Notes under the pieces: model-generated
What the model was told of the DNA's origin: nothing
Databases searched by the model: none
Seen by the model: only the letters and a program-made list of their open reading frames with translations
IMG/VR virus record: IMGVR_UViG_3300034061_005821
Coordinates: 1 to 40,478 of that record
DNA: 40,478 bases
Strand: one strand, 5' to 3'
Source: a virus
Position numbers and translations under genes: made by a program
Shown: positions 1 to 8,047 of the stretch, in pieces
Numbering within the stretch: the stretch's first letter is position 1
Layout of the letters: each line of letters begins with the position of its first letter

Positions 1-187
1 CTTTGGAGTTATATTTTCATTTTTGTGTTTATATCTAGCATTGCAATGCTTTGTTTTCTAATTACTTAAACTCCAATTTGTTTTCAAAAAAAACACATAC
101 TCCTTATAGGAAATGAGGTGTTTGATGTTAATTGATTGTGTTTCTTTTATTTTCCTTAATGTATAACAAATTTGTCTAACAATTAAA

Positions 188-374
188 GTGTGTGCGGGAT
201 ATGCAAGGTGTGTGCACACTATGGATATGAAGTGTGTGCGGCTGTTTTTACCACTCGCACACACCTTGTGTGCGGGGTGTGTGCGGGGTGTGTGCGAAAG
301 TGTGTGCGAGGTGTGCACATGGTGTGTAGGTTGATTTGAGCGTTTTTTTGAGTGTGCACACCAAGTGTGTGCGG
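188..374. repeat. GTGTGTGCG iteron-like cluster, candidate replication origin
   Basis: About eleven copies of GTGTGTGCG or close variants (GTGTGTGCA, GTGTGCACA) crowd into less than 190 bases. Most are direct, one is inverted at about 256-264, and several form GTGTGCACAC palindromes. AT-rich sequence lies on the side towards position 60. Regular short repeats next to AT-rich DNA outside any gene are typical of an iteron origin or of a multi-site operator. In the circular reading it separates the end of the early operon from the first late promoter. No Rep initiator gene is recognisable, so the origin role is inference; a packaging site is another option. Confidence 0.55.
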
Positions 375-417
375 TTAATGATATTGTAGAGTTATAAATG
401 ATTGTAAAACTAAAATT

Positions 418-448
418 AAAAAAAAGACCCGGAGCATCACCCCAGGCC
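418..448 (-). terminator. Terminator of the early operon
   Basis: On the minus strand GGCCTGGGG pairs with CTCCGGGTC (nine pairs including G-U) around a five-base loop, followed by eight U. It lies about 30 bases past the stop of the last early gene and is correctly oriented to end early transcription. Confidence 0.75.
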
Positions 449-480
449 TTTCCGATGAACCCAAATTAAAAAAAATTAGA

Positions 481-705
481 TCACACGGGTGATAAAATTG
501 ATTTAATTGTCTTTAAAGAGGCAGCAATGCCTTTGATATTTTTTTTATGTTTTTGTGAAAGTTCCGAGTTCATACACCAAGTTTCTTTTAAAATTGGTAT
601 GTTAGCCATATAGCCACCACTATACGGAGAATTATCAAACTTTAACTCATAGGCGAAGCCATATTCCTTTATTGTTGCTAACATAGCTTTTTCTTTATTA
701 TTCAT
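481..705 (-). CDS. Small early protein of unknown function
   Basis: A 74-residue product if translation starts at MNNKEKAM; an upstream in-frame ATG at 720 would add five residues (MFPRG). I prefer the inner start because a GAGGGA stretch lies just before it. The protein is mixed charge with no membrane segment or motif I recognise. It is the last gene of the minus-strand early operon and sits between a hairpin at 815-849 and the operon terminator, so it may have its own promoter. Confidence 0.5.
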   Translation of the reverse strand: MNNKEKAMLATIKEYGFAYELKFDNSPYSGGYMANIPILKETWCMNSELSQKHKKNIKGIAASLKTIKSILSPV

Positions 706-814
706 CCCTCTTGGAAACATAATTGTAAAATTGCAAAGCCGCCAATAATATGTAAACTACAATAAGCACAGGCAGCGTATGTGCTTAATACATTTGATAT
801 TTTTGTTTAATTTT

Positions 815-849
815 CACAGAGGGAAATCAATTTCCCTCTGTGCTTTTTT
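815..849 (+). terminator. Strong hairpin with U-tract on the plus strand only
   Basis: CACAGAGGGAAAT and its exact complement form a 13-bp stem with a two-base loop, followed by C and six T on the plus strand. For minus-strand transcripts the same stem has A residues on its 5' side but no U-tract after it. As an intrinsic terminator it therefore fits plus-strand transcription, although no plus-strand gene precedes it. It may instead protect early mRNA 3' ends. Confidence 0.6.
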
Positions 850-882
850 GGAGTCTTGTCATAGGTCATAAATAATCATTAA

Positions 883-1551
883 TCACCTAAACCCCTCAGG
901 AGCCTCCCTCAAAACCTCAAACTCATACACCCACACAAAAGGATTATCAAACCAATTCCCATCTCCGTTTATAAACTGCCAAAGCGTTCTAAATCCACCA
1001 TTATGGTATAACATCTCATATTTCCCTGTTTTATAATTTAGATACCTTGCAAAACCTCCTTCGCCCTCACACAAAACCCCTTCCTTCTCTGCATCAGCCT
1101 CACTAATATCAGTTAACCTCTCCACCCTTACATTAGTCACTTTCAGCCAAAGCCTGCAAGCCTCCTTTGGCATAAATAACGAAGGCCTCCAATTATTACA
1201 CCCAATAAAAGCATTGTCGGCCTTATAAACATACTTCCCAACACCTTTAAACAACTCCGCCTTAGGCACAATGGAAGTATCAAAATACGTCTCTCTTACC
1301 CAAATAATATCACCGATAGCGTTTGGGATTTTTGTGCCTAACCACATCTTGTTATCGTCCTCTACAAAATAGGCTTGGTCGTTTGTTAATCCTGCCAAGC
1401 TGGTTTTCTCTAAATCAAATCCAGCTTTAACCACACGCCTAGTTTGTGTTTTTGTTCCCCTCAACAACGCCTGTACCATAAGCGTTGAAAAAAGCATCGG
1501 GCGAAAAACACCACCCGATTTCACTATTTTTTTAGTCTTACTTGTTTCCAT
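883..1551 (-). CDS. ASCH-like phage protein
   Basis: The 222-residue product has the signature of a common phage family with an ASCH/PUA-like fold: FSTLMVQALLRGTKTQTRR at residues 21-39, a GDIIWVRET motif near residue 80, and a WRPSLFMPKEACR stretch followed by VERLTDISEADAEKEG. Family members are expected to bind RNA or modified nucleic acid, but their role in phages is unclear. The annotated start adds about 18 residues before MLFS; the family core begins near M19, so the true start may be there. It follows the P-loop/DUF3310 gene by about 20 bases and is probably co-transcribed in the nucleotide-metabolism end of the early operon. Confidence 0.7.
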   Translation of the reverse strand: METSKTKKIVKSGGVFRPMLFSTLMVQALLRGTKTQTRRVVKAGFDLEKTSLAGLTNDQAYFVEDDNKMWLGTKIPNAIGDIIWVRETYFDTSIVPKAELFKGVGKYVYKADNAFIGCNNWRPSLFMPKEACRLWLKVTNVRVERLTDISEADAEKEGVLCEGEGGFARYLNYKTGKYEMLYHNGGFRTLWQFINGDGNWFDNPFVWVYEFEVLREAPEGFR

Positions 1552-1571
1552 TTTCTTCTAAGTTTTTAGCC

Positions 1572-2111
1572 TCAATAAGGCCGGGTTAAAAAATTCATCT
1601 TTTCCTTATTTTTACCAATTACCTCCAGCTTAGCAATTCTCCTCTCCAGATAAAACTTCGCCTTTTTCAAGTCCTGCACCTCACTATCCTTCTTCCCTGC
1701 TCTTGCAATGTATTTCACCGTATTGCCTAGCAAAAAATCCAAGCCCCACGCCTCGATTACTTTTATAGCTTCGTATGCGTTGTCCTCACCTCCATAGTGT
1801 GCTGGGTGGTTTACTGCTTCTTTGGTTGTAGTTAGAGTCTTTTTAAAGTCACTAGCATGATGTAAATCATAGATTTGAAACTGATTCAAAACAGAATCTG
1901 GGATTTCATCAGTAGTCAACTGAGTTTCCACGATATGAGAGCTTTTGTCAATAGCACCAATTTTTATAAGTTTAATAATATCAGAGAGGTTTTGTTCTGT
2001 TTTAATATGACATGTGCCATTTATCTCCTCTACTAAGCTATTTATAAGTGTTGTTTTACCTGATCCTTGTGGTCCTAAGACCAAAATTGATTTAATTGTT
2101 TCTTTGCTCAT
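1572..2111 (-). CDS. P-loop domain fused to a DUF3310 domain
   Basis: Residues 13-20 read GPQGSGKT, a Walker A motif, at the head of a short N-terminal region. From about residue 100 the sequence is a textbook DUF3310 domain: VNHPAHYGG, a helix with YEAIKVIEAWGLDFLLGN, then TVKYIARAGKK and DLKKAKFYLERRI. DUF3310 is common in phage nucleotide-metabolism regions, sometimes annotated as a nucleotide-kinase-like domain, and normally stands alone. The N-terminal region of about 90 residues is short for a complete kinase and I see no clear Walker B, so ATP hydrolysis is uncertain. Its start overlaps the thyX stop by four bases, which implies translational coupling. Confidence 0.7.
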   Translation of the reverse strand: MSKETIKSILVLGPQGSGKTTLINSLVEEINGTCHIKTEQNLSDIIKLIKIGAIDKSSHIVETQLTTDEIPDSVLNQFQIYDLHHASDFKKTLTTTKEAVNHPAHYGGEDNAYEAIKVIEAWGLDFLLGNTVKYIARAGKKDSEVQDLKKAKFYLERRIAKLEVIGKNKEKMNFLTRPY

Positions 2112-2758
2112 AGTTCTAATGCTTTTGAAATGTTAGGAAAATTTGTTTTGAAAATATCTAAAATAGCAAGTCCGATTTGTTGATGCTCCAATTGTGTATG
2201 CCCGTCACAACGAATTTGCAGAAAGTGAATCCAACTTCTAATGCTTCCTTTCATGTAGATTTTTGTTTGGGTAGTCAATGGCAATATAAATCTTGCACAC
2301 TCCTTGGCTACACCAGCAGATAATAAATCCTTATATAAATTCTCACTATTTTTTAAGTGTTCTTTTATTAAGTTTGAGGCAACACTACCACAAACAATTG
2401 GGTCAAATACTTCTGAACTACTTTGCCTGTTTGTAGTTCCCGATTTCCTCAATTGCACAGCTTCAAATTCTGTCACTTCTGCATAGCGTTGTGAAAATTC
2501 TTGGAAAGAAAAAGAACGATGTCTTAAAATTTGTTGTGCAATGCCACGACTTGTAACAATTTCAACAGTCATATCGCACATTTCAAATGGTGACCAATGT
2601 TTATTTTTTACCATATAGGCAATAAGTTTATCCGATGTTTCGGAGTTCAACTGATTTGAAGGATTCGAAACCCTTGCTACATAAACAATTAATTCTTCTG
2701 CTGATAATTCTTTTTCTTCTACCAGCGACTTTGTAAGTGATACTAATTTTATTATCAT
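2108..2758 (-). CDS. thyX: Flavin-dependent thymidylate synthase ThyX
   Basis: Converts dUMP to dTMP using FAD, NADPH and methylene-tetrahydrofolate, supplying thymidylate for phage DNA synthesis. The diagnostic ThyX motif is present: R79-H80-R81 followed by S-F-S-F-Q-E-F-S-Q-R91. Upstream HWSPFEM and downstream RFILPLTTQTKIYMKGSIRSW are also typical of the family, and the 216-residue length is normal. It is coupled to the next early gene through a four-base overlap. I see no damage, so it is probably active. Confidence 0.93.
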   Translation of the reverse strand: MIIKLVSLTKSLVEEKELSAEELIVYVARVSNPSNQLNSETSDKLIAYMVKNKHWSPFEMCDMTVEIVTSRGIAQQILRHRSFSFQEFSQRYAEVTEFEAVQLRKSGTTNRQSSSEVFDPIVCGSVASNLIKEHLKNSENLYKDLLSAGVAKECARFILPLTTQTKIYMKGSIRSWIHFLQIRCDGHTQLEHQQIGLAILDIFKTNFPNISKALEL

Positions 2759-2779
2759 TTTTATATTTATTTTTTTAAT

Positions 2780-3127
2780 TTATTTAATCCTCCAAGTTCT
2801 CCAGCCGTCACCTCTCCTAAGTGTAGAGAATTTCATCCCGTGGCTTTTTTTAAGCCTAAAGGCATGGCTTTTGGTTCTATTTTTATAGTGTTCGCACTCT
2901 GTATAAATGCTTTCACCAAGTTCCATGGCTAGTAACTTATGCCTGCTATTAGCTTTTTCGTAAGGAACTATTACGCCTTTGGCTTCTATTTTATCTTTGT
3001 AAAACTCTTCAGCGATATTGTTTAATATATTTGCCACTTCTGCCTCTGTTTTCCTATGCCATGCGAAGTCGATAAGCAATTGGGAAATGTTATCATCGTT
3101 AAATGGTTTGTTTTCGTTCATTGTCAC
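2780..3127 (-). CDS. Unknown early protein, 115 aa
   Basis: A mainly helical, charged protein without recognisable motifs; the C-terminus is strongly basic (SHAFRLKKSHGMKFSTLRRGDGWRTWRIK would be cut by a normal domain model), which suggests nucleic-acid contact. The start ATG overlaps the stop of the upstream gene by four bases, and a second ATG follows two codons later. It lies between a 68-residue gene and thyX in the early operon. I do not recognise the family. Confidence 0.6.
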   Translation of the reverse strand: MTMNENKPFNDDNISQLLIDFAWHRKTEAEVANILNNIAEEFYKDKIEAKGVIVPYEKANSRHKLLAMELGESIYTECEHYKNRTKSHAFRLKKSHGMKFSTLRRGDGWRTWRIK

Positions 3128-3330
3128 TTTTTTCGTTTAATTATTGTGAACATTTCTTCCAATGAGTAGATTAACCATTTCTCGTCATTTTCTTGTAGCT
3201 CAAGCCCTTCACAAAACTCTTCTATGAGGCTATACATAGACTGACTATCAATATCATTGGTGTTTGCCCAGCCTGCTATCTCACTTGAGATTTTAGAGAT
3301 TAGGTCTTTTTGTTTTTCGTTTGGTTTCAT
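3124..3330 (-). CDS. Small acidic early protein, 68 aa
   Basis: An acidic, helical protein starting MKPNEKQKDLISKISSEIAG and ending in a basic KRKK tail. It lacks membrane segments or cysteine motifs. It overlaps the next gene by four bases and follows the previous one by twelve bases, so it is firmly within the early operon. Function unknown. Confidence 0.6.
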   Translation of the reverse strand: MKPNEKQKDLISKISSEIAGWANTNDIDSQSMYSLIEEFCEGLELQENDEKWLIYSLEEMFTIIKRKK

Positions 3331-3342
3331 TTTTCTTTTACA

Positions 3343-3726
3343 TTAAATTGAAATCGGCCTTCTATACATACCCTCCAAATACTTGTACAATTCATTCCTT
3401 TTTGCCTTGATTATATCCTCCTTCGTTTGAAGTTTTGGTGCTGCATTCTGTTTTGGAGCAGGCTTACTTGTCTTAGCCTGGTATTCCATCGGTTCATCAA
3501 CTTTTACGCCATTTGATCCTTTCACAAACACCGTTCTAATCTTGCGGGTGGCTTCGTAGTTGTTTAGCCACGCAATCAGCTTTACTTCAGTGATTAGCCC
3601 CAAGTCTATGAGTTTTTTCACCTCATGCATAGGCAATCGTCTCAGTACCTTGCTGTTTTTAAAAACATACACTTGTGCATAAGGCTGCCGCTGCCTCTCT
3701 GTCCATTTAGTTACGTACTCTATCAT
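3343..3726 (-). CDS. Unknown early protein with basic C-terminal linker
   Basis: 127 residues. The first 80 form an apparently compact, basic domain (VYVFKNSKVLRRLPMHEVKKLIDLGLITEVKLIAWL), followed by a Pro/Ala/Lys linker (KTSKPAPKQNAAPKLQ) and a helical tail. Its place between the DUF3127 OB-fold gene and the nucleotide-metabolism genes suggests a DNA replication or recombination accessory, but this is only context. Family not recognised. Confidence 0.6.
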   Translation of the reverse strand: MIEYVTKWTERQRQPYAQVYVFKNSKVLRRLPMHEVKKLIDLGLITEVKLIAWLNNYEATRKIRTVFVKGSNGVKVDEPMEYQAKTSKPAPKQNAAPKLQTKEDIIKAKRNELYKYLEGMYRRPISI

Positions 3727-3776
3727 TTCTTTTTTTTGGTTATGGGTAGAGCCTTCGCCCTACCCTTGTGTTTTTT

Positions 3777-4184
3777 TTACGACTCCTTTAGCCACTCTGG
3801 CAACTGCTCCTCAACTTTGCCCGCTGCTGGTACCGGTGCCACTGTTTCTGCTGCTGCTGGCATTATTCCGCTAGTTTGAGCAGCCTGTACTCGCTCCCTC
3901 TTTATCTCCACAATTCCAAAACATTGTAGGTCCATAAAGATTTTGTCTACCTGCTTGGCTTCGTCACGCCATTTACGGCCGTTTATGTTAAAACTGACCT
4001 CTATCTCCATCCCATAAGTCAGATGATCTACCAGTGTGATGTTTTGCCCCATCAGACTAAACTCTGCCAAGTTGGTATATTGGTTATTTCCCGTAATATC
4101 AACCGAAAATGTACGCTTTTGGGTGCCGTTTTGCCCAACTGCAAAAACTGGAGATGCTGAAATAAATTTGCCTGTAATGTTCAT
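3777..4184 (-). CDS. DUF3127 OB-fold protein, SSB-like
   Basis: The first 100 residues fit DUF3127, an OB-fold family of Bacteroidota: MNITGKFISASP, a strand-rich core with RTFSVDITGNNQYTNLAEFSLMGQ, then GMEIEVSFNINGRKW. The tail is an Ala/Pro linker ending in VEEQLPEWLKES, reminiscent of the flexible acidic tail of single-stranded DNA-binding proteins though not the canonical DDxPF tip. The probable role is binding single-stranded DNA during replication next to the primase-helicase. It is preceded by a 340-base gap rich in TGTAGTA repeats, which may control it. Confidence 0.7.
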   Translation of the reverse strand: MNITGKFISASPVFAVGQNGTQKRTFSVDITGNNQYTNLAEFSLMGQNITLVDHLTYGMEIEVSFNINGRKWRDEAKQVDKIFMDLQCFGIVEIKRERVQAAQTSGIMPAAAETVAPVPAAGKVEEQLPEWLKES

Positions 4185-4292
4185 TTGTTTTTAAAAATTT
4201 AGTTAAAAAAAATAATTGTACTAATCCTATATTTGAAATTTATAAAATTCTGCTTTTTTATGTGTTGTGTTTCAAAATGACCCCTTGTTTCC

Positions 4293-4493
4293 GACTACAA
4301 CTACTACAAGTTATAAAACGCTAATAATAAACTACTTAACCCTGTTCATTTGTAGTAAACCTGTTACTACATCTACTACAAATACTACAATCCTACACTT
4401 TTACTACACTTTTACTACACTTTTTTTTTGTTTTTTTATAGATAAATAATTAATTATCAATATCTTATAACTTTTGTAGTATTTGTAGTACGG
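4293..4493. repeat. TGTAGTA repeat array between SSB-like and primase genes
   Basis: The 340-base gap between the primase-helicase stop and the DUF3127 start contains roughly ten copies of TACTACA or its complement TGTAGTA, often extended to TTTGTAGTA, in both orientations. The clearest stretch is 4372-4419, with flanking copies at 4299-4309, 4350-4357 and 4474-4491. The surroundings are very AT-rich. Such an array next to a replicative primase-helicase could be a second replication origin or a multi-site operator. There is no convincing reading frame in the gap. Confidence 0.55.
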
Positions 4494-4525
4494 TTTTACC
4501 CTTTTTTTTTTCAATTGGTTTTTTT

Positions 4526-7279
4526 TTAAAGCCTCTGATAATTGCTATTTCTAGTCTCAAAATTCACCCCAAAATCACGCTGTATTTTGTCATAATTTAC
4601 TACACATGAACCTTTTACCGGTATAGACCTTTGTTGGTTATTTCCTTCGTTATCGTTCAGAAATCGGATAGACTTGCTTATATCTTCCCACGAACTATGA
4701 CCATCGCACACAGCCATCTCAGTTTGTATGGTGTCACGGTCAGGTGGAGTCTTCATAAAAACTTGTCGATACTTAGGTGCAAACAAATTGTACAATTTCG
4801 GGAAATTGAGCTTTATCTCTGACATACCTACCACTCCGCTAAGCGTAAAGTGTGTGTCTGGTATTACGAAGCCTTGCTCATATAATCCCTGTATAATCTC
4901 CCAGAACTCCGCTATAGCCTTGCTTTCGTTCATGATGCGGTGTTGACGGTCAATAGCCACCGTTCCTATGCGTACAAACTCATCCATAATAGCCTGCTGA
5001 TCTCCTGTTGCGGTGGTGATGTTTATACGGCCCACTGCTGCTAGTATATACGGTATAGTCATTACCTGACTCATATTTGTGAGTAGTCTCTCCGCCACGG
5101 CTATATGTTTAAATTCTGCTCTGAATGCCTCAAACAGGTTCTTGTAGGCTGTCACGAAGTTTTCGACTATATCGGCACGATATTGTAGTAAATCTACCGT
5201 CAGGCAGCCCAAACCGTTGTCTAGCATTTTTTCAAGCTCATAAAAGGCCGTGCGTTGTTCGGTCGTCTTTTGGTTCGATACAATCGGAACAAACAAACAT
5301 CTTGAGAAAAATATCGGATTTTCGGGCAGATAATTGCTCGTTAAAGCCAAGGCCGAGTACAGGTCTACCGAGTTGGTGTCAATACTGTTGGTGTCGGAGC
5401 TACGGTGGTAGCCGTCGTTGTCATAGGCCGCCTGCAATATGCCCTCATAAGGGAAATCGTTGTGAAATTCATCAAACCACGTAATAGCGTTGCTCGTCTG
5501 GCTCATAATCTTCACCAATGCCGCCTCTGTGTTTTTGTTTTTGAGGTTAACTCCTTCTTGTTTCCTACCAAACGCCGCAGTCAATACTCTCACCATCGAA
5601 CTTTTACCCGTACCGGCACCGCCTTTAAGAAACAATATGGGCGAAAAGCTTTTTTCTTTTACCGCAATATCTCTAAAAACAGAAAATATATAGAAACACA
5701 GCGGTATTAGGCTAAGCTCGTAACCGTGTGCAGTGTGGTACAGCTTTACAAATGTGCCGAAGTCAATTTTAAAATCTGTCAATTCGTGGCGTTTTTTCAT
5801 GATTGACTTGGGATTCGGCACGCTCAAATACATGTTTTTGGCCTTAATTATTCCAAATTCATCAGGTGTAATCAGCTGCCCACTGTGCCACACTAGGTTA
5901 GAGAATAGATAGCACTCTGTTTCAGCATTCCAGCCAAATCTAACCACTTTCAAGGCCGTGTCAAATTCGGTTTCGTCAAACAAGTATCCGTGCAATTCTG
6001 ACAGTTCTCCGTCGGTGATCCTTAGCGATATACTCTCGCTTGCAAATGCCCGCTTTAGCTTACTTGCTGAGCAGAAATCATCGTGACTCACCTCAATAAA
6101 CACAGACTCCGATGCATTAACCTTGCCCTCCAGCACCCATGTGAGTTCGTCTCGCTCGTCTTTGGTCTTGTACTTAATAAATATGAGGATATCGCATATA
6201 CGCTTAAACTGTCTGCCGCTGCGAATATTAATGTGCGGCGGGTTGTTGAAATAATAAACAGTCTTGAACTTTTCTTCACTATCTTCTTCTTCCGTGTTGT
6301 CGTTTTTAACTATTTTTTTAGTTCTCGTTTTATTCCCTGATTGGCTATTCCCTTCGGTAGGCTTGCTCTCCGAGCCGCCAGACATGGCGGCTTTACTTGG
6401 TTGTTTTGGCATTTTAATGTCCGCTCCGTAGTCGGCCGCTATGCTAAAAAACTTCGCTGGGCTAGTAAACCTTGTCGTTTTTAGGAGATTATCAAACTTT
6501 TTGTCGGTTAACTCCGCATCGTAGGCCGCATTTACACTACTCAATTCATGAAAATACGCACGTCCCGCTTCGCCATAAGTGGCCATACTGAAGCCCACCA
6601 TAAGCCATTCAGTGGAGTAATGCTGTGTAACATCTATGCCATTATCTACCAACTGACGGACTACGTACTCCAGGTGTGTAATATTTACCTTTTTCGATGG
6701 GTCAAACTTCCGCTCTGGCTTTATTGGTGCAAGGCCTTTGATGGTGTAGGTGTTGGCATCGGCATTGTAGAAAAAATGCGGGTCATAACTCAAAAAACAC
6801 GCCCGAGTAATATCAGAACCCGACACATCAGGCACTAAGCCATACTGCTGCTGACAATATAGGCTAATATCAACAAATGCCTTCTTAAAATCCTGATCAC
6901 CTATGTGTAGCAATGCCTTGATACCCCTGCCGCTTGGGCTGATAAACACCAACAAAAAGAACGCATCCGTACTGAGCACCTGCTTAATCTCCTGTGCGTT
7001 GGGCAGGTCGTCAAAATCCATAATGATATAGCCCGATGGCTGCACTAGCCCATCAATATTTCTTTGGCTAAACGTAGCCCCGAATGTCACGTAGTCTAGT
7101 TTCTTCTTGGCTGCGTTCAGTGCTTTCTTGTCGGCACTCTCACGGAGTACACTACACAATAGCTTGTATTTCTCCGAAACCAATAGATCACACACTTGCG
7201 GCAGACTTACTGCCTCCGATGGTACCTTATTGGTTATAGGCCCAGGGTAAAAACTGATATTTTTGTTTTCAATGTTCAT
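4526..7279 (-). CDS. Primase-helicase (BT4734-type primase, PriCT-2, SF3-like helicase)
   Basis: The 917-residue product is the replication core of the phage. Residues about 10-190 match the BT4734/VirE N-terminal archaeo-eukaryotic primase type: IIMDFDDL, then ISPSGRGIKALLHI and a downstream DVSGSDITRACFLSYDP. Residues about 205-285 resemble PriCT-2 (STEWLMVGFSMATYGEAGRAYFHELS). A low-complexity hinge follows. The helicase has Walker A GGAGTGKS near residue 551, Walker B AITWFDEFHND near 601 and a sensor-like ALTSNYLPE. It should prime and unwind phage DNA. The upstream 97-residue gene ends three bases before it. No frameshift is visible. Confidence 0.88.
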   Translation of the reverse strand: MNIENKNISFYPGPITNKVPSEAVSLPQVCDLLVSEKYKLLCSVLRESADKKALNAAKKKLDYVTFGATFSQRNIDGLVQPSGYIIMDFDDLPNAQEIKQVLSTDAFFLLVFISPSGRGIKALLHIGDQDFKKAFVDISLYCQQQYGLVPDVSGSDITRACFLSYDPHFFYNADANTYTIKGLAPIKPERKFDPSKKVNITHLEYVVRQLVDNGIDVTQHYSTEWLMVGFSMATYGEAGRAYFHELSSVNAAYDAELTDKKFDNLLKTTRFTSPAKFFSIAADYGADIKMPKQPSKAAMSGGSESKPTEGNSQSGNKTRTKKIVKNDNTEEEDSEEKFKTVYYFNNPPHINIRSGRQFKRICDILIFIKYKTKDERDELTWVLEGKVNASESVFIEVSHDDFCSASKLKRAFASESISLRITDGELSELHGYLFDETEFDTALKVVRFGWNAETECYLFSNLVWHSGQLITPDEFGIIKAKNMYLSVPNPKSIMKKRHELTDFKIDFGTFVKLYHTAHGYELSLIPLCFYIFSVFRDIAVKEKSFSPILFLKGGAGTGKSSMVRVLTAAFGRKQEGVNLKNKNTEAALVKIMSQTSNAITWFDEFHNDFPYEGILQAAYDNDGYHRSSDTNSIDTNSVDLYSALALTSNYLPENPIFFSRCLFVPIVSNQKTTEQRTAFYELEKMLDNGLGCLTVDLLQYRADIVENFVTAYKNLFEAFRAEFKHIAVAERLLTNMSQVMTIPYILAAVGRINITTATGDQQAIMDEFVRIGTVAIDRQHRIMNESKAIAEFWEIIQGLYEQGFVIPDTHFTLSGVVGMSEIKLNFPKLYNLFAPKYRQVFMKTPPDRDTIQTEMAVCDGHSSWEDISKSIRFLNDNEGNNQQRSIPVKGSCVVNYDKIQRDFGVNFETRNSNYQRL

Positions 7280-7282
7280 TAA

Positions 7283-7576
7283 CTACACTATGAAATTGTT
7301 TTTAACTTGATTTTGAGCCCAGCGGTAGAATACTCGGCAGGCTTCGGTAAATTCCTCAAAACTTATCTCCTGCACGCATCCATGAGAGAGCCCGTCGGCG
7401 ATATACCTAATCGTTCGGTTGCCAAATGTGTACGTTTCAAATCTCTTATCTGATCCGTCGGTAAATACCCGCACTGCCAGACCTTTGTCTTGGGCATCGG
7501 GAGAAGGGTCGGTGCTGCCAGTGCCATCTACCTTCAGGTAAAGAGCAAGGCCTTGATTTTTAAAATATCTAGGCAT
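7283..7576 (-). CDS. Unknown early protein, 97 aa
   Basis: A globular protein with mixed strands and helices: a GLALYLKVDGTGSTDPSP segment, then YTFGNRTIRYIADGL and a helical FEEFTEACRVFYRWAQNQVKN end. The primase-helicase starts three bases after its stop, so the two are co-translated and it may be a replication accessory. No family recognised. Confidence 0.6.
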   Translation of the reverse strand: MPRYFKNQGLALYLKVDGTGSTDPSPDAQDKGLAVRVFTDGSDKRFETYTFGNRTIRYIADGLSHGCVQEISFEEFTEACRVFYRWAQNQVKNNFIV

Positions 7577-7614
7577 TTTAATTACGTTTTATGATTGTTT
7601 TACTATGTTATGGT

Positions 7615-7635
7615 CGCATATTTAAACAATATGCG
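7615..7635. other. Short dyad between early genes
   Basis: CGCATATT and AATATGCG form an exact eight-base inverted repeat around TAAAC in the 76-base gap between two early genes. There is no U-tract, so it is more likely an operator or an mRNA hairpin than a terminator. Confidence 0.35.
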
Positions 7636-7652
7636 TCTGAACCTGAATAGGA

Positions 7653-7853
7653 TTACTTCTTTATAATCCTCCTAAAAATCCCTGTATATTCTTGCAGATG
7701 TCGGCACCAGGGGCATTCTACTAGCGGAGAGTTCACCTCGGTGTTTATGTCCGCCTTAAATTTACTTTCGCATCTGCGGCAAGTGATACTATCACGCATC
7801 AGCGGTGCTTGGCTGTAGTCTGGCACGGTGTATGTGCGTCGTTGCTTGCTCAT
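7653..7853 (-). CDS. Small zinc-ribbon protein
   Basis: 66 residues with CRRC at about residues 25-28 and CPWC at about 48-51, a Cys4 zinc-ribbon spacing. The tail is basic (IFRRIIKK). Such small ribbons in phage early operons usually bind DNA, RNA or a host polymerase subunit; nothing here identifies the target. Its start overlaps the upstream stop by four bases. Confidence 0.65.
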   Translation of the reverse strand: MSKQRRTYTVPDYSQAPLMRDSITCRRCESKFKADINTEVNSPLVECPWCRHLQEYTGIFRRIIKK

Positions 7854-8047
7854 AGTCTATGAAGTAGTTTTGTGTACAACCTGAGATTTTTCTGATATTC
7901 TTGTCTGATATGAAATTGGGTTTCATCGTCTTGCACAACCATTTCACAGGCTGCTATCTCGTTTAGCAATCTCTCCTTAGCGGCGGGTATATCTTCAAGC
8001 AATATGGTACTATTGCTAACGGTTTCTATTATCTCTTGTAGTGTCAT
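7850..8047 (-). CDS. Unknown small helical early protein, 65 aa
   Basis: Predicted almost entirely helical (MTLQEIIETVSNSTILLEDI, then a charged amphipathic helix). It overlaps both neighbours by four bases, which is a strong sign that the frame is translated. Function unknown. Confidence 0.6.
   Translation of the reverse strand: MTLQEIIETVSNSTILLEDIPAAKERLLNEIAACEMVVQDDETQFHIRQEYQKNLRLYTKLLHRL

Noticed and set aside
58-318. 86-residue minus-strand reading frame
   Set aside because: It runs through the iteron cluster and reads as His/Thr repeats generated by GTGTGTGCG; there is no domain and no gene-like start.
188-374. CRISPR array
   Set aside because: Repeat units are 9 bases with irregular short spacing and mixed orientation, and there are no cas genes.
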